A stretch of 26,194 nt of DNA, taken from positions 1-26,194 of the forward strand of contig PIYJ01000005.1 of the NCBI GenBank assembly GCA_003601725.1. Reading direction: 5' to 3'. Position 1 is the first letter of the stretch; each line of letters begins with the position of its first letter. The notes below the pieces were generated by a model that saw only the letters and a program-made list of their open reading frames with translations, had not been told where the DNA came from and did not search any database. Of the stretch, positions 7,922 to 14,853 are shown in pieces. A program made the position numbers and the translations under genes. Origin of the DNA: Candidatus Bathyarchaeota archaeon. Its GTDB lineage: Archaea; Thermoproteota; Bathyarchaeia; Bathyarchaeales; DTEX01.

Positions 7922-8251
7922 ATGAATAAAAATATCAAGAAAATAGCTTACGAGCGCATTCACATACTATTTACTCATGCAAAGCAAGCAGCACATGAAA
8001 GACCGGAGCTCGCTGAGAGATATGTAAATATCGCCAGAAAGATCGCTATGAAAGCGCGGGTCCATCTGCCCAAGGAGCTCCGGCTTCTAATCTGTAGGCG
8101 TTGCAAAAGATTTATCTTGCCCGGTGTTAGTTGTCGAGTGCGCGTTCAACCTCGAAGAGAACCGCACGTTACAATCACATGCTTACATTGCGGTCACCAT
8201 ATGAGAATACCTCTCAAAGGAGGAAAGAAAAGGAAAAATGTCTGCAGCTAG
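7922..8251 (+). CDS. rnp4: RNase P protein component 4 (Rpp21/Rnp4)
   Basis: Zinc-binding protein subunit of archaeal RNase P, which pairs with Rpp29 on the specificity domain of the RNA and helps remove tRNA 5' leaders. The 109-residue product has an N-terminal helical part (IAYERIHILFTHAKQAA and ERYVNIARKIAMKARV, typical of the family). A zinc ribbon follows with C58/C61 and C87/C90. The ATG start is the first in frame. It overlaps the YhbY gene by 14 bases, indicating cotranscription. Confidence 0.92.
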   Translation: MNKNIKKIAYERIHILFTHAKQAAHERPELAERYVNIARKIAMKARVHLPKELRLLICRRCKRFILPGVSCRVRVQPRREPHVTITCLHCGHHMRIPLKGGKKRKNVCS

Positions 8252-8507
8252 TAGAAGAAAGCGTAGAAACCCCAGTGCTGAATTGGCTACAGTGAGGGTC
8301 GGGAAGAAGGGGATAACAGCTCCTTTCATAGAAGAAGTCTCAAAAAATCTAAAAAAGAGAGGAAAGGTGAGAGTGAAAATACTTAAGACCGGTCTCGGCG
8401 ATCATACTGCGAAAGAAATAGCTGAAAATCTCGCCGAGGCGACGGGTTCAACCGTCGTCCAGCTACGTGGACATACCTTCACGCTTCGTAAATCCAAAAA
8501 ATCTTGA
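8238..8507 (+). CDS. YhbY/CRM-domain RNA-binding protein
   Basis: An 89-residue protein with a single CRM domain, the fold of bacterial YhbY, which binds pre-50S ribosomes. Visible features are the GKKGIT turn near residue 23, a beta-strand KVRVKILKTG, a helix KEIAENLAEATGS and the terminal LRGHTFTLRK strand, in the standard order. A basic N-terminal tail of about 15 residues precedes the domain. Its start overlaps the end of rnp4. A role in ribosome assembly fits the neighbours but is inferred. Confidence 0.85.
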   Translation: MSAASRRKRRNPSAELATVRVGKKGITAPFIEEVSKNLKKRGKVRVKILKTGLGDHTAKEIAENLAEATGSTVVQLRGHTFTLRKSKKS

Positions 8508-8513
8508 AAAGAT

Positions 8514-8522
8514 ATTTATAAG
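8514..8522 (+). promoter_or_regulatory. TATA box for rps19e
   Basis: ATTTATAAG lies directly after the yhbY stop and about 52 bases before the rps19e ATG. A start site near 8545 would leave a leader of roughly 28 bases. The match to the archaeal TATA consensus is good, so the eS19-ftsY block probably has its own promoter as well as read-through. Confidence 0.6.
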
Positions 8523-8572
8523 ACACTCCGCAGAATACTCAAGGTAACCTTTGAAAAACGGGAAGGAAGAGA

Positions 8573-9028
8573 ATGCCGACGCCCTATGATGTTCCAGCTT
8601 CACTGCTGATTGAGAGATTGGCACAGTACCTTAAGAATAACGTAGACCCGATTAGGCCTCCGGAGTGGGCGCCTTTCGTAAAGACAGGGGTGCATAAAGA
8701 GAGACCTCCAGATAATCCTGACTGGTGGTATATCCGCTGTGCCTCTTTACTTAGAAAGATCTACATAAAAGGCCCCATCGGGATACAGCGTCTCCGTTCG
8801 GAGTATGGGGGAAGAAAGGATATGGGTGTCAAACCTGAACATACTAGGAAGGGCAGTGGAGCTATAATTAGGAATGCTCTTAAGCAGCTGGAAGATGCGG
8901 ATCTAGTTGAGACCGTAGATGGGAAAGGCCGTAGGATAACTTCTAAGGGGAGAAAGTTATTAGATCTTCTTTCAACAGAGATAAAGCGGGAGCTCGAGAA
9001 GGAGATTCCTGAATTAAAGATATACTAA
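8573..9028 (+). CDS. rps19e: 30S ribosomal protein S19e (eS19)
   Basis: Archaeal/eukaryotic-specific small-subunit protein needed for 40S/30S head maturation. The 151-residue product is of normal archaeal length and carries landmarks in order: [18 protein letters not shown] at the start, [20 protein letters not shown] in the middle, [14 protein letters not shown], and a winged-helix end with [13 protein letters not shown] is preceded by a purine-rich GGAAGGAAGAG stretch. It heads the eS19-PDCD5-L39e-L31e-aIF6 string that is widely conserved in archaea. Confidence 0.97.
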   Translation: MPTPYDVPASLLIERLAQYLKNNVDPIRPPEWAPFVKTGVHKERPPDNPDWWYIRCASLLRKIYIKGPIGIQRLRSEYGGRKDMGVKPEHTRKGSGAIIRNALKQLEDADLVETVDGKGRRITSKGRKLLDLLSTEIKRELEKEIPELKIY

Positions 9029-9042
9029 TTTGGTGTGCTTAA

Positions 9043-9375
9043 ATGAGCGAAGATGAGGAGCTTGAGGCTCTGCGGAGAAGAAGGCTTATGGAATTGCAGC
9101 AGCAGATGCTTCAAGAGCAGCAGAGAGCTGAGGCTCAAAGGCGGCTTGAGCTTCAAAAGCAGGCTTTGATGCGTAGAATACTTACCCCTAAAGCGAGGCA
9201 GAGACTTGCCAATTTAAAGATGGTGAGACCTGAGTTCGCTTCGCAGCTTGAGCTCCAGCTTATTCAGATAGCTCAGCAAGGGAGAATAAGTATCCCGATT
9301 ACTGATGATCAGCTTAAAGAAATCTTGAGTAGACTGCAGAGGCCTCGACGGGAAATTCGGATAAGAAGGGTGTAA
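9043..9375 (+). CDS. PDCD5-family DNA-binding protein
   Basis: Homologue of eukaryotic PDCD5/TFAR19, annotated in archaea as a DNA-binding protein; its physiological role is unclear. The 110-residue product has a Gln/Glu/Arg-rich N-terminal helix (residues 4-45) and the family core [19 protein letters not shown] (about 46-64). The segment [23 protein letters not shown] forms the rest of the three-helix bundle, followed by a basic tail. ATG lies 14 bases after rps19e. Linkage to eS19 and eL39 is conserved and suggests a translation-related role (inference). Confidence 0.92.
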   Translation: MSEDEELEALRRRRLMELQQQMLQEQQRAEAQRRLELQKQALMRRILTPKARQRLANLKMVRPEFASQLELQLIQIAQQGRISIPITDDQLKEILSRLQRPRREIRIRRV

Positions 9376-9377
9376 AC

Positions 9378-9533
9378 ATGGCGAGACATAAACCTACAGC
9401 AAAAAAGAGAAGATTGGCGAGAGCCAGAAAGGAGAGTCAACCTGTTCCAGCATGGGTTATTGCAAAGACTATGGGTAAAGTGCGGGTAAACCCGAGAAGG
9501 AGACATTGGCGTCGAAACAAACTGAAGCCGTGA
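9378..9533 (+). CDS. rpl39e: 50S ribosomal protein L39e (eL39)
   Basis: Very small basic protein of 51 residues that lines the wall of the ribosomal exit tunnel. It begins [19 protein letters not shown] and contains the VPAWVIAKT and [12 protein letters not shown] motifs that define the family. The ATG is two bases after the PDCD5 stop, and the TGA is at 9531-9533. Length matches archaeal L39e exactly. It sits in its normal place before rpl31e. Confidence 0.96.
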   Translation: MARHKPTAKKRRLARARKESQPVPAWVIAKTMGKVRVNPRRRHWRRNKLKP

Positions 9534-9545
9534 GGGAAATAGCGT

Positions 9546-9926
9546 ATGAGCGGTGAAGAGACCGACGTGAAGGAAGAGAAAAACGAAGAGACGACAGAAA
9601 AGCGCGAAGAGCCCAAAGAGACAGTTGAAGCTGAAAAAAGAGAGAAAGAAGAGGAAGAGGATATAGTTGAGGAAAGGATCTATACTATTCCTCTTAGTAG
9701 GGCTTGGATTGGCCCCCGTAAGAAGCGGGCTCCACGAGCGATACGGTTACTTCGAAGTTTCATTCTTCGACATATGAAGATCGATGAAGATTCTTTGAGG
9801 ATCTCGAATGAGGTGAATGAGCATGTCTGGAGCAGGGGTATCCAGAAGCCTCCTCGTAAGATTAGGGTACGTGCAACTAAAGATAGTGAGGGGATAGTTA
9901 CTGTTCGCCTCGCAGAAGGGGAGTAG
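9546..9926 (+). CDS. rpl31e: 50S ribosomal protein L31e (eL31) with acidic N-terminal extension
   Basis: Large-subunit protein near the exit tunnel. The conserved core starts near residue 41 (ERIYTIPLSRAW) and continues through APRAIRLLRSFILRHMK and EHVWSRGIQKPPRKIRVRATKD to the end. The total is 126 residues, against roughly 85-95 in many archaea. The excess is a 40-residue tail made almost wholly of Glu, Lys and Thr, predicted disordered and strongly acidic. The ATG at 9546 has GAGG ten bases upstream, so the extension is probably real. It is 12 bases after rpl39e. Confidence 0.94.
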   Translation: MSGEETDVKEEKNEETTEKREEPKETVEAEKREKEEEEDIVEERIYTIPLSRAWIGPRKKRAPRAIRLLRSFILRHMKIDEDSLRISNEVNEHVWSRGIQKPPRKIRVRATKDSEGIVTVRLAEGE

Positions 9927-9929
9927 TCT

Positions 9930-10610
9930 TTGCCTATCTACTTGCTTGACACGTTTGGAAGCGCAAGTATAGGCGTATATATTCGGGCGACTGAAGAGTT
10001 CATTATAGTTCCTAAACAGGTTCCATCAACCAAGGTTGAGAAGCTGCAAGAATGGTTCAAGACTAAGATTGTGAAGACTAACATCGGAGGGTCGGTTCTA
10101 ATAGGGTCTCTTATCTGCGCCAACTCTAACGGGATGATTCTTCCCCGTTTCGTTTGGGATGAAGAGCTCGAAGCTTTAAAGTCTTTACGAGACGTTAACA
10201 TCACGGTGATGGATACCAAACGAACGGCGTATGGGAATCTCGTCTTAACGAATGATTACGGTGCAGTTGTAGATCCAAGGTTAAGTAGGAAAGACGTTAA
10301 GGTGATCTCTGACACGTTAGGTGTAGAGGCGGTTCCAGGTGAGGTTGCCGGCTTGCCATATGTGGGGGCTCTAACAACTGCAACGAATAAAGGTGCGATG
10401 GCGCATCCCCTTATAAAGCCGGAAGAAGAAGAGCTGCTGAGGGATGTGCTGAAGGTGCATGTGGGCATTGGAACTGTAAATTGCGGTATACCTTATATAG
10501 CGACGGGGCTAATAGGGAACAGTAAGGTTGCCGCTGCGGGTTCCTTAACAACTGGACCTGAACTTTTCATGATAGGACAAGCTTTAGGTGTGGCTGAAGA
10601 AGATGAGTGA
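9930..10610 (+). CDS. eif6: Translation initiation factor aIF6 (ribosome anti-association factor)
   Basis: Binds the large subunit and blocks premature joining; its release in eukaryotes depends on SBDS, encoded at 3389 here. The 226-residue protein shows the repeated five-fold pentein pattern: SASIGVYIRATEE, GGSVLIGSLICANSNG, TAYGNLVLTNDYGAVVDP, VAGLPYVGALTTATNKG, and GTVNCGIPYIATGLIGNSK. The start is TTG with GGGGAG at 9918-9923 just upstream inside rpl31e. A TTG start gives the expected MPIYLLDTFG opening. The end overlaps rplX by eight bases. Confidence 0.96.
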   Translation: MPIYLLDTFGSASIGVYIRATEEFIIVPKQVPSTKVEKLQEWFKTKIVKTNIGGSVLIGSLICANSNGMILPRFVWDEELEALKSLRDVNITVMDTKRTAYGNLVLTNDYGAVVDPRLSRKDVKVISDTLGVEAVPGEVAGLPYVGALTTATNKGAMAHPLIKPEEEELLRDVLKVHVGIGTVNCGIPYIATGLIGNSKVAAAGSLTTGPELFMIGQALGVAEEDE

Positions 10611-10815
10611 AGTGAAAACATATAGAATAACAGGTTGGATAAATAAGCCGAACTTTGAGAATAGATTTCGGAAAGAGCTCAGATCTATTAAACCAGAGGA
10701 TGCGATTGAAGAATTATACAAGATCTTTGGGAGCAAGCACAGAGTAAAGAGGTTTCAGATAAAGATAGAAAAGGTCGAAGAGGTTCCTGCTGAGGAGCTG
10801 AATGAGCGGACCTAA
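10603..10815 (+). CDS. rplX: 50S ribosomal protein LX / L18a (eL20)
   Basis: Short archaeal L18a homologue of 70 residues. The ATG at 10603 lies inside the aIF6 end and gives MSEVKTYRITGWINKP, the family start; longer in-frame starts would only add aIF6-overlapping residues. Features are a beta-hairpin N-terminus, the RKELRSIKPEDAIEELYKIFGSKH helix region split over residues 25-48, and a final strand IKIEKVEEV. It lies between eif6 and pfdA, the conserved archaeal order. Confidence 0.9.
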   Translation: MSEVKTYRITGWINKPNFENRFRKELRSIKPEDAIEELYKIFGSKHRVKRFQIKIEKVEEVPAEELNERT

Positions 10816-10838
10816 GCAAGATGGAAATGGTGATGTGA

Positions 10839-11270
10839 ATGTCAAGCGAAGAAGAGATTAGAAGGCTCATAGTAGAATTAAGAATACTCGAAGGCACAGC
10901 TGAGGCCCTACAGTCCAGAATGAACCTTGTTGACGCTATGTTTGCTGAGTTGAATCTGGCGAAGAAGACCTTGGAAGGGATGGGGAAAGAGAAGCCTGAA
11001 GCCCCCGTTTTTGTACCTATCGGCGGGGGATCCTACATTAAGGCTAAGATCACTGATGTGGATAAAGTTGTGTACGGCGTAGGTGCTGGAGTATCCATCG
11101 AGAAGTCTCTGGAAGAAGCAAAGCAGGGAGTTGATGAACGCATATCTGAGCTGGAGAGGACAAAGAGGTCTCTCGAGCAGCAGTTTTCACAGGTTATACG
11201 AAGAATCCAGGAGAATCGGGAGAGACTACAGGAGCTGACGGCTGAGCAAAGAAGAGAAGAGAGAGCATAG
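10839..11270 (+). CDS. pfdA: Prefoldin subunit alpha
   Basis: Alpha subunit of the hexameric prefoldin chaperone (two alpha, four beta). The 143-residue protein has two long coiled-coil helices (about 4-48 and 95-140) flanking a beta-hairpin region with VFVPIGGGSYIKAKI and VVYGVGAGVSIEKS, the diagnostic segments. ATG is preceded by GGTGA. One base separates its stop from ftsY. The beta partner is not in the window, although its usual neighbours Brix and pcc1 are. Confidence 0.94.
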   Translation: MSSEEEIRRLIVELRILEGTAEALQSRMNLVDAMFAELNLAKKTLEGMGKEKPEAPVFVPIGGGSYIKAKITDVDKVVYGVGAGVSIEKSLEEAKQGVDERISELERTKRSLEQQFSQVIRRIQENRERLQELTAEQRREERA

Positions 11271-11271
11271 A

Positions 11272-12183
11272 ATGTTCGAGAGGCTCCAGGAAAGCTTTGC
11301 GAAACTTGTGAAGAAGATTACTGAGGTAGAGCTTAAGCCAGAGGATCTTAAATCGCTTTTATGGGAATTCAAGCTTTCCCTGATTGAGAACGACGTGGCA
11401 GTCACGGTTGCTGATCATATATGCGATGAGATTGAGAAGCGTCTAAGCGGATTAAGGGTGAAGCGTCTAGCTGATCGGAGAAGCCTCATCAAGGATACGC
11501 TGAGGAAGGTGCTGCTTGAGATTCTTGAACCGTCTGAGAAGATAGATCTGATGGAGATAGTGGAGAGGAAGCGTCGTTCCAGAAAGCCATGCGTCATCGT
11601 CTTCGTTGGGATAAACGGCACAGGAAAGACGACGACGATCGCTAAGCTCGCGCATATTCTGCTCAATAATAATTACTCAGTAGTGCTTGCCTGTAGCGAT
11701 ACATTTCGAGCTGGATCAATCGAGCAGCTCTCCCTGCATGCACAGCGCCTCGGCGTGCCCATGATTAAGCATCAGTACGGTTCAGATGCAGCCGCCGTAG
11801 CATACGACGCAGTTCAATACGCTGAGGCTAGAGGAATAAACGTGGTTCTAATCGACACTGCTGGCCGTATGCAGACGAACAAGAATCTCTTATCCGAGAT
11901 GGAGAAGATCATCCGCGTGGCTGATCCAGACCTGGTGATATTTGTAGGCGACAGCCTCTCGGGCAATGACGCGGTGCTTCAAGCCGAAGAATTTAACAAG
12001 TCCGTCCATATAGACGGCTCGATACTCACAAAGATGGATGCAGACGCGAAGGGAGGAGCCGCCATATCCGTCACTTACGTTACGAAAAAACCAGTGCTAT
12101 ATGTGGGGACAGGTCAGGGATACGGGGATCTTGAACCTTTCAACCCGGAGACCATTGTCGATCGTATTCTAGGAAAAGATTGA
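11272..12183 (+). CDS. ftsY: Signal recognition particle receptor FtsY
   Basis: SRP-type GTPase that receives ribosome-nascent chain complexes at the membrane. The 303-residue product has a short N domain (1 to about 100) followed by the G domain: GINGTGKTTT (113-122, P-loop), DTFRAGSIEQL (143 onward), DTAGR (195-199), GDSLSGND (226-233) and TKMD (253-256). The GDSLSGND variant of the usual GDALAGND marks it as FtsY rather than SRP54, as does the lack of a C-terminal M domain. There is no long acidic A domain, as is common in archaea. ATG follows pfdA by one base. Confidence 0.95.
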   Translation: MFERLQESFAKLVKKITEVELKPEDLKSLLWEFKLSLIENDVAVTVADHICDEIEKRLSGLRVKRLADRRSLIKDTLRKVLLEILEPSEKIDLMEIVERKRRSRKPCVIVFVGINGTGKTTTIAKLAHILLNNNYSVVLACSDTFRAGSIEQLSLHAQRLGVPMIKHQYGSDAAAVAYDAVQYAEARGINVVLIDTAGRMQTNKNLLSEMEKIIRVADPDLVIFVGDSLSGNDAVLQAEEFNKSVHIDGSILTKMDADAKGGAAISVTYVTKKPVLYVGTGQGYGDLEPFNPETIVDRILGKD

Positions 12184-12196
12184 ACTGGAAGGCTAC

Positions 12197-12748
12197 GTGT
12201 TGAACGAGACGCGTATCTATGCTTTACTAGGCATAATTGGACCATTGCTCGCGTATCTTTTCATAGGGATCTCTATAGCTTCAGCTCCATGGTTCAGATG
12301 GTCAAAGAATGCTCTCAGCGATCTCGGTCACGCCTTAAGATCGAAATCCGCGTTATACTATAATTTCGGATTAGCCGCCGCCGGCTTACTCATCGCAATC
12401 TACGCAGTAGCATCGCTTATGAGCCGAGCTAAATATTCCGGTTTATGCCTTACGGCTTCAGCCTTTTCTCTTCAGCTCGTCGCCGTCTTCGATGAGATTT
12501 ATGGACGTACCCACATGCTCGTTTCAGTTATCTTCTTTGTGCTTCTTCTGCTGTCTTCCCTTATCTATGCCATAGAGAAAAGATCCGTCCTAGCGGGTGT
12601 TTCATTCATGTTAGGGTTTTCTGCTTGGTTGCTCTATTGGATGAAACTTTATAACGCCGGGGTTGCCGTTCCCGAGATAATCTCATCAACGGCAGCCGTG
12701 ACATGGATAATTCTTTCAGCATTAGAGACTTTATGCAAAAGTAAGTGA
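12197..12748 (+). CDS. DUF998-like multi-pass membrane protein
   Basis: A 183-residue hydrophobic protein with about six predicted transmembrane segments (near residues 7-29, 55-73, 80-95, 107-125, 131-150 and 158-175). Between segments one and two it carries NALSDLGH, the typical motif of DUF998 proteins, whose function is unknown. The start is GTG at 12197 with GGAAGG a few bases upstream; the adjacent TTG at 12200 is an alternative. It follows ftsY by 13 bases and may be cotranscribed, although this pairing is not one I recognise as conserved. Confidence 0.72.
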   Translation: MLNETRIYALLGIIGPLLAYLFIGISIASAPWFRWSKNALSDLGHALRSKSALYYNFGLAAAGLLIAIYAVASLMSRAKYSGLCLTASAFSLQLVAVFDEIYGRTHMLVSVIFFVLLLLSSLIYAIEKRSVLAGVSFMLGFSAWLLYWMKLYNAGVAVPEIISSTAAVTWIILSALETLCKSK

Positions 12749-12889
12749 CAGGTCTAACCGTATGGAAAAGGCTAAAATTACGCATTCCTTTGAGATGAAG
12801 GAAGTAATACGAATCTCTCCGAGAATATCACTTCATTTATAAAGAAAAAATTCCCAACACAAAGCCAGATGCTCTTTTAAGAAAAAATA
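12749..12889. other. Intergenic region between convergent genes
   Basis: A 141-bp A/T-rich gap between the DUF998-like gene (+) and the M20 peptidase gene (-). Read on the minus strand, the right half contains T-rich runs just after the M20 stop, suitable as an archaeal terminator. A palindromic TTTATAAA at 12836-12843 resembles a TATA box, but no gene follows it on either strand. Confidence 0.4.
12841..12889 (-). terminator. T-rich terminator of the M20 peptidase gene
   Basis: On the minus strand the bases after the M20 stop include two poly-T stretches of six within 50 bases. Archaeal transcription often ends at such tracts without a strong hairpin. Supported by base composition only. Confidence 0.4.
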
Positions 12890-14257
12890 TTACGGATTTT
12901 CTCTGTATGAATGTATGAGCGCCGCTACGTACTTGATCGAGTTGCTGTAATCCTTTATTCGAATATTCTCATTAGGCGCGTGGACTAAAGCCCCGGGGTA
13001 TCCAACTCCTCCCGCTGAGGCAACTGGAATGCCCATCATGTTTTTGACGACGTAGATGGGGCTTGTTCCCGCCATAGTCGGCCATACAACAGGCTTTAAG
13101 CCGTATACCTTCTCCGCAGTCTTGATCACTCGAATCGCGAATGGATCATCAGCGGGAGTTCTAGCCGGCTCGTATCCGCCATGTCTTGTCACAGTTATGT
13201 CTCCGAATCCGTTTCTCTTCAGATGATCCTTAAGTCTCTCGAATAGTAGATCGGGTTTCTGAGCTTCAACCAGCCTGAAATCAACCTTCACGGAAGCTTC
13301 AGCGGGAAGAACAGTCTTTGATCCAGGCCCAGTGTATCCCGCGGAGAAACCGCATATGTTGCATGTTGGAGAAAAACGTAGAGCCTTTTGGCTTTCAACA
13401 CCGGTTAATCCGAGAAGATATTCTTTCAGTCCGAGCTCTCGTTTATCAGCCTCCTCATCGAATGGAGCCTCTCTCAAGAGCTGGAGATCCTTCTCGCTTG
13501 GAGGGACAACCTCATCGTACCATCCTGGGATCTTAATCTTCTCATCCGGCCCCTTAAATGTTGAAAGCATCCAGACGAGGCGCCAAGCAGGATTAGGCAC
13601 AAGCGGGGCTCTTGAAGAGTGAACATCCGTTTTCGGTCCTTTAGCTTTGAACTCAACGTAGAGTATGCCCTTTGCTCCTAGACTTACGACGGGTCTGCCC
13701 TCGGAGTCGACACCGTCTCCCTCCCAAATATATCCGTCCGCCCTTAGCAGCTCCATATTTTCACGGACGAACCGTTCAAGATGCGGGCTTCCAATCTCCT
13801 CTTCGCCTTCCACGAAGAATTTAAGGTTAACAGGAACCTCGCCGTAAACATCCATGTATGCCTTTACTGCTTCCAGTCTGGCGACGATGTTTCCCTTGTT
13901 ATCTGAGACTCCTCTCGCATAGAGTTTTCCTTCTCTAATCTCCGGTTTGAAGGGCGGGGAATCCCATTTTTCCAATGGTTCAGGAGGCTGCACATCATAA
14001 TGATTATAGAATCCCAAGCATTCCTTCGCATTCTTGTTCTTGAGCTCCCCGAAGACGATGGGGTTTCCATCTTTAACTTCGAAGATTTTCACATCGATTC
14101 CCGCGTTCTCCATCAGCTTCTCAAGGACGCTTACGCATTCATCTATGCCCTTGTTCTGCGCGGAAACGCTTGGCTGTCGGCATAGGAGCTTCAAGTCTTC
14201 AATGAAGCGATCAAGATTCCGATCAATATACTCATTTAACTCGTTAAGACCCTCCAT
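12890..14257 (-). CDS. M20-family metallopeptidase (dipeptidase-like)
   Basis: A 455-residue member of peptidase family M20 (dipeptidase/ArgE/CPG2 group), a two-zinc hydrolase. Metal and catalytic residues are in place: H86 and D88 (NHYDVQPP), D119 (GVSDNKG), the E152-E153 pair (VEGEEEIGS) and a C-terminal histidine near 426 (LVHAPNENI). A lid domain of about 190 residues interrupts the catalytic part, as in carnosinase-like M20 enzymes. There is no signal peptide, so it is cytoplasmic. ATG is preceded by GAGGTTG eight bases away. It follows the first leuCD pair on the same strand with an 88-bp gap. Substrate cannot be read; dipeptides are the likeliest. Confidence 0.88.
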   Translation of the reverse strand: MEGLNELNEYIDRNLDRFIEDLKLLCRQPSVSAQNKGIDECVSVLEKLMENAGIDVKIFEVKDGNPIVFGELKNKNAKECLGFYNHYDVQPPEPLEKWDSPPFKPEIREGKLYARGVSDNKGNIVARLEAVKAYMDVYGEVPVNLKFFVEGEEEIGSPHLERFVRENMELLRADGYIWEGDGVDSEGRPVVSLGAKGILYVEFKAKGPKTDVHSSRAPLVPNPAWRLVWMLSTFKGPDEKIKIPGWYDEVVPPSEKDLQLLREAPFDEEADKRELGLKEYLLGLTGVESQKALRFSPTCNICGFSAGYTGPGSKTVLPAEASVKVDFRLVEAQKPDLLFERLKDHLKRNGFGDITVTRHGGYEPARTPADDPFAIRVIKTAEKVYGLKPVVWPTMAGTSPIYVVKNMMGIPVASAGGVGYPGALVHAPNENIRIKDYSNSIKYVAALIHSYRENP

Positions 14258-14299
14258 CTAAAGCAACCTCGCTGATAAAATATTCCGCCACAAACTAAA

Positions 14300-14345
14300 A
14301 AGACTTTGAGGAAAAGAAAGAGAATTTTAAAAAGCAGTTGCCGGG
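14300..14345 (-). terminator. Possible T-rich terminator after the first leuD
   Basis: On the minus strand the sequence after the leuD stop is rich in T, with a run of five followed by mixed T/C stretches over about 40 bases. This fits an archaeal intrinsic terminator between leuD and the M20 gene. The downstream gene still has its own Shine-Dalgarno and could have its own promoter in the same gap. Confidence 0.35.
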
Positions 14346-14849
14346 TTACTGCCAAGGAAGTTTTCCGTGTTTTTTAACGTAATTGACCAGACCGCCTTCG
14401 GCGAGGATCTCCCAGAGATCGGAGGGTAAAGGTTTAATCTTGTAGACCTTCCCCTGAGTAACGTTCTTCACGTATCCTTTCTGTAGATCTACTTCGAGCA
14501 TGTCTCCCTGCTGGATCTCATCGGCATCTTCACATTCGACGACTGGAAGGCCGATGTTAACTGCGTTTCGGTAAAAGATCCTCGCGAACGACCGCGCTAT
14601 GACCGCTGCGATTCCCAGACGTTTCAAAACGAGGGGCGCCTGTTCCCGGCTTGATCCACACCCAAAGTTTCTCCCAGCGACGATGAAGTCCCCCCTCTTG
14701 ACTTTCTCTGAGAAGTCCGGCATGATCGCCTCCATTGCATGTTTCGAAAGCTCATCAATATCTGTTATGCTTAGCTTGTATTTCCCAGCGATGATGTAAT
14801 CCGTATTGATGTCATCCCCGAACTTCCAAGCTCTCCCACATCCAGGCAT
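14346..14849 (-). CDS. leuD: 3-isopropylmalate dehydratase-type small subunit, copy A
   Basis: Small (swivel domain) subunit of an aconitase-superfamily hydro-lyase, 167 residues. It has GDDINTDYIIAGKY near the start, the GCGSSREQAP motif and SFARIFYRNAVNIGLPVVE, all standard for LeuD. The loop after the first motif reads YKLS (residues 24-27), a region known to set substrate choice among isopropylmalate, citramalate and homoaconitate enzymes. It lacks the arginine I recall in methanogen homoaconitase, so isopropylmalate or citramalate is likelier. GGGAGG overlaps the end of its leuC partner, four bases upstream. It is separate from the main leucine operon, which has its own copy at 20961-21464. 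Confidence 0.88.
   Translation of the reverse strand: MPGCGRAWKFGDDINTDYIIAGKYKLSITDIDELSKHAMEAIMPDFSEKVKRGDFIVAGRNFGCGSSREQAPLVLKRLGIAAVIARSFARIFYRNAVNIGLPVVECEDADEIQQGDMLEVDLQKGYVKNVTQGKVYKIKPLPSDLWEILAEGGLVNYVKKHGKLPWQ
14644..14666 (-). repeat. 23-bp identity shared by the two leuD genes
   Basis: This stretch, encoding part of the FGCGSSRE motif, is identical to 21262-21284 in the second leuD. Adjacent codons differ between the copies. It may be simple constraint on a conserved motif or a second, shorter conversion tract alongside the 78-bp tract in leuC. Confidence 0.5.
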
Positions 14850-14853
14850 GATT

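Noticed and set aside
12836..12843. Palindromic TTTATAAA that could be a promoter for an antisense or small RNA
   Set aside because: No ORF or stable RNA structure follows on either strand; a chance A/T-rich palindrome is likelier.
14769..14780. Copy A LeuD as homoaconitase for lysine or coenzyme B synthesis
   Set aside because: The substrate loop (YKLS) lacks the arginine I recall from methanogen homoaconitase, and no other lysine or 2-oxosuberate pathway gene is in the window.
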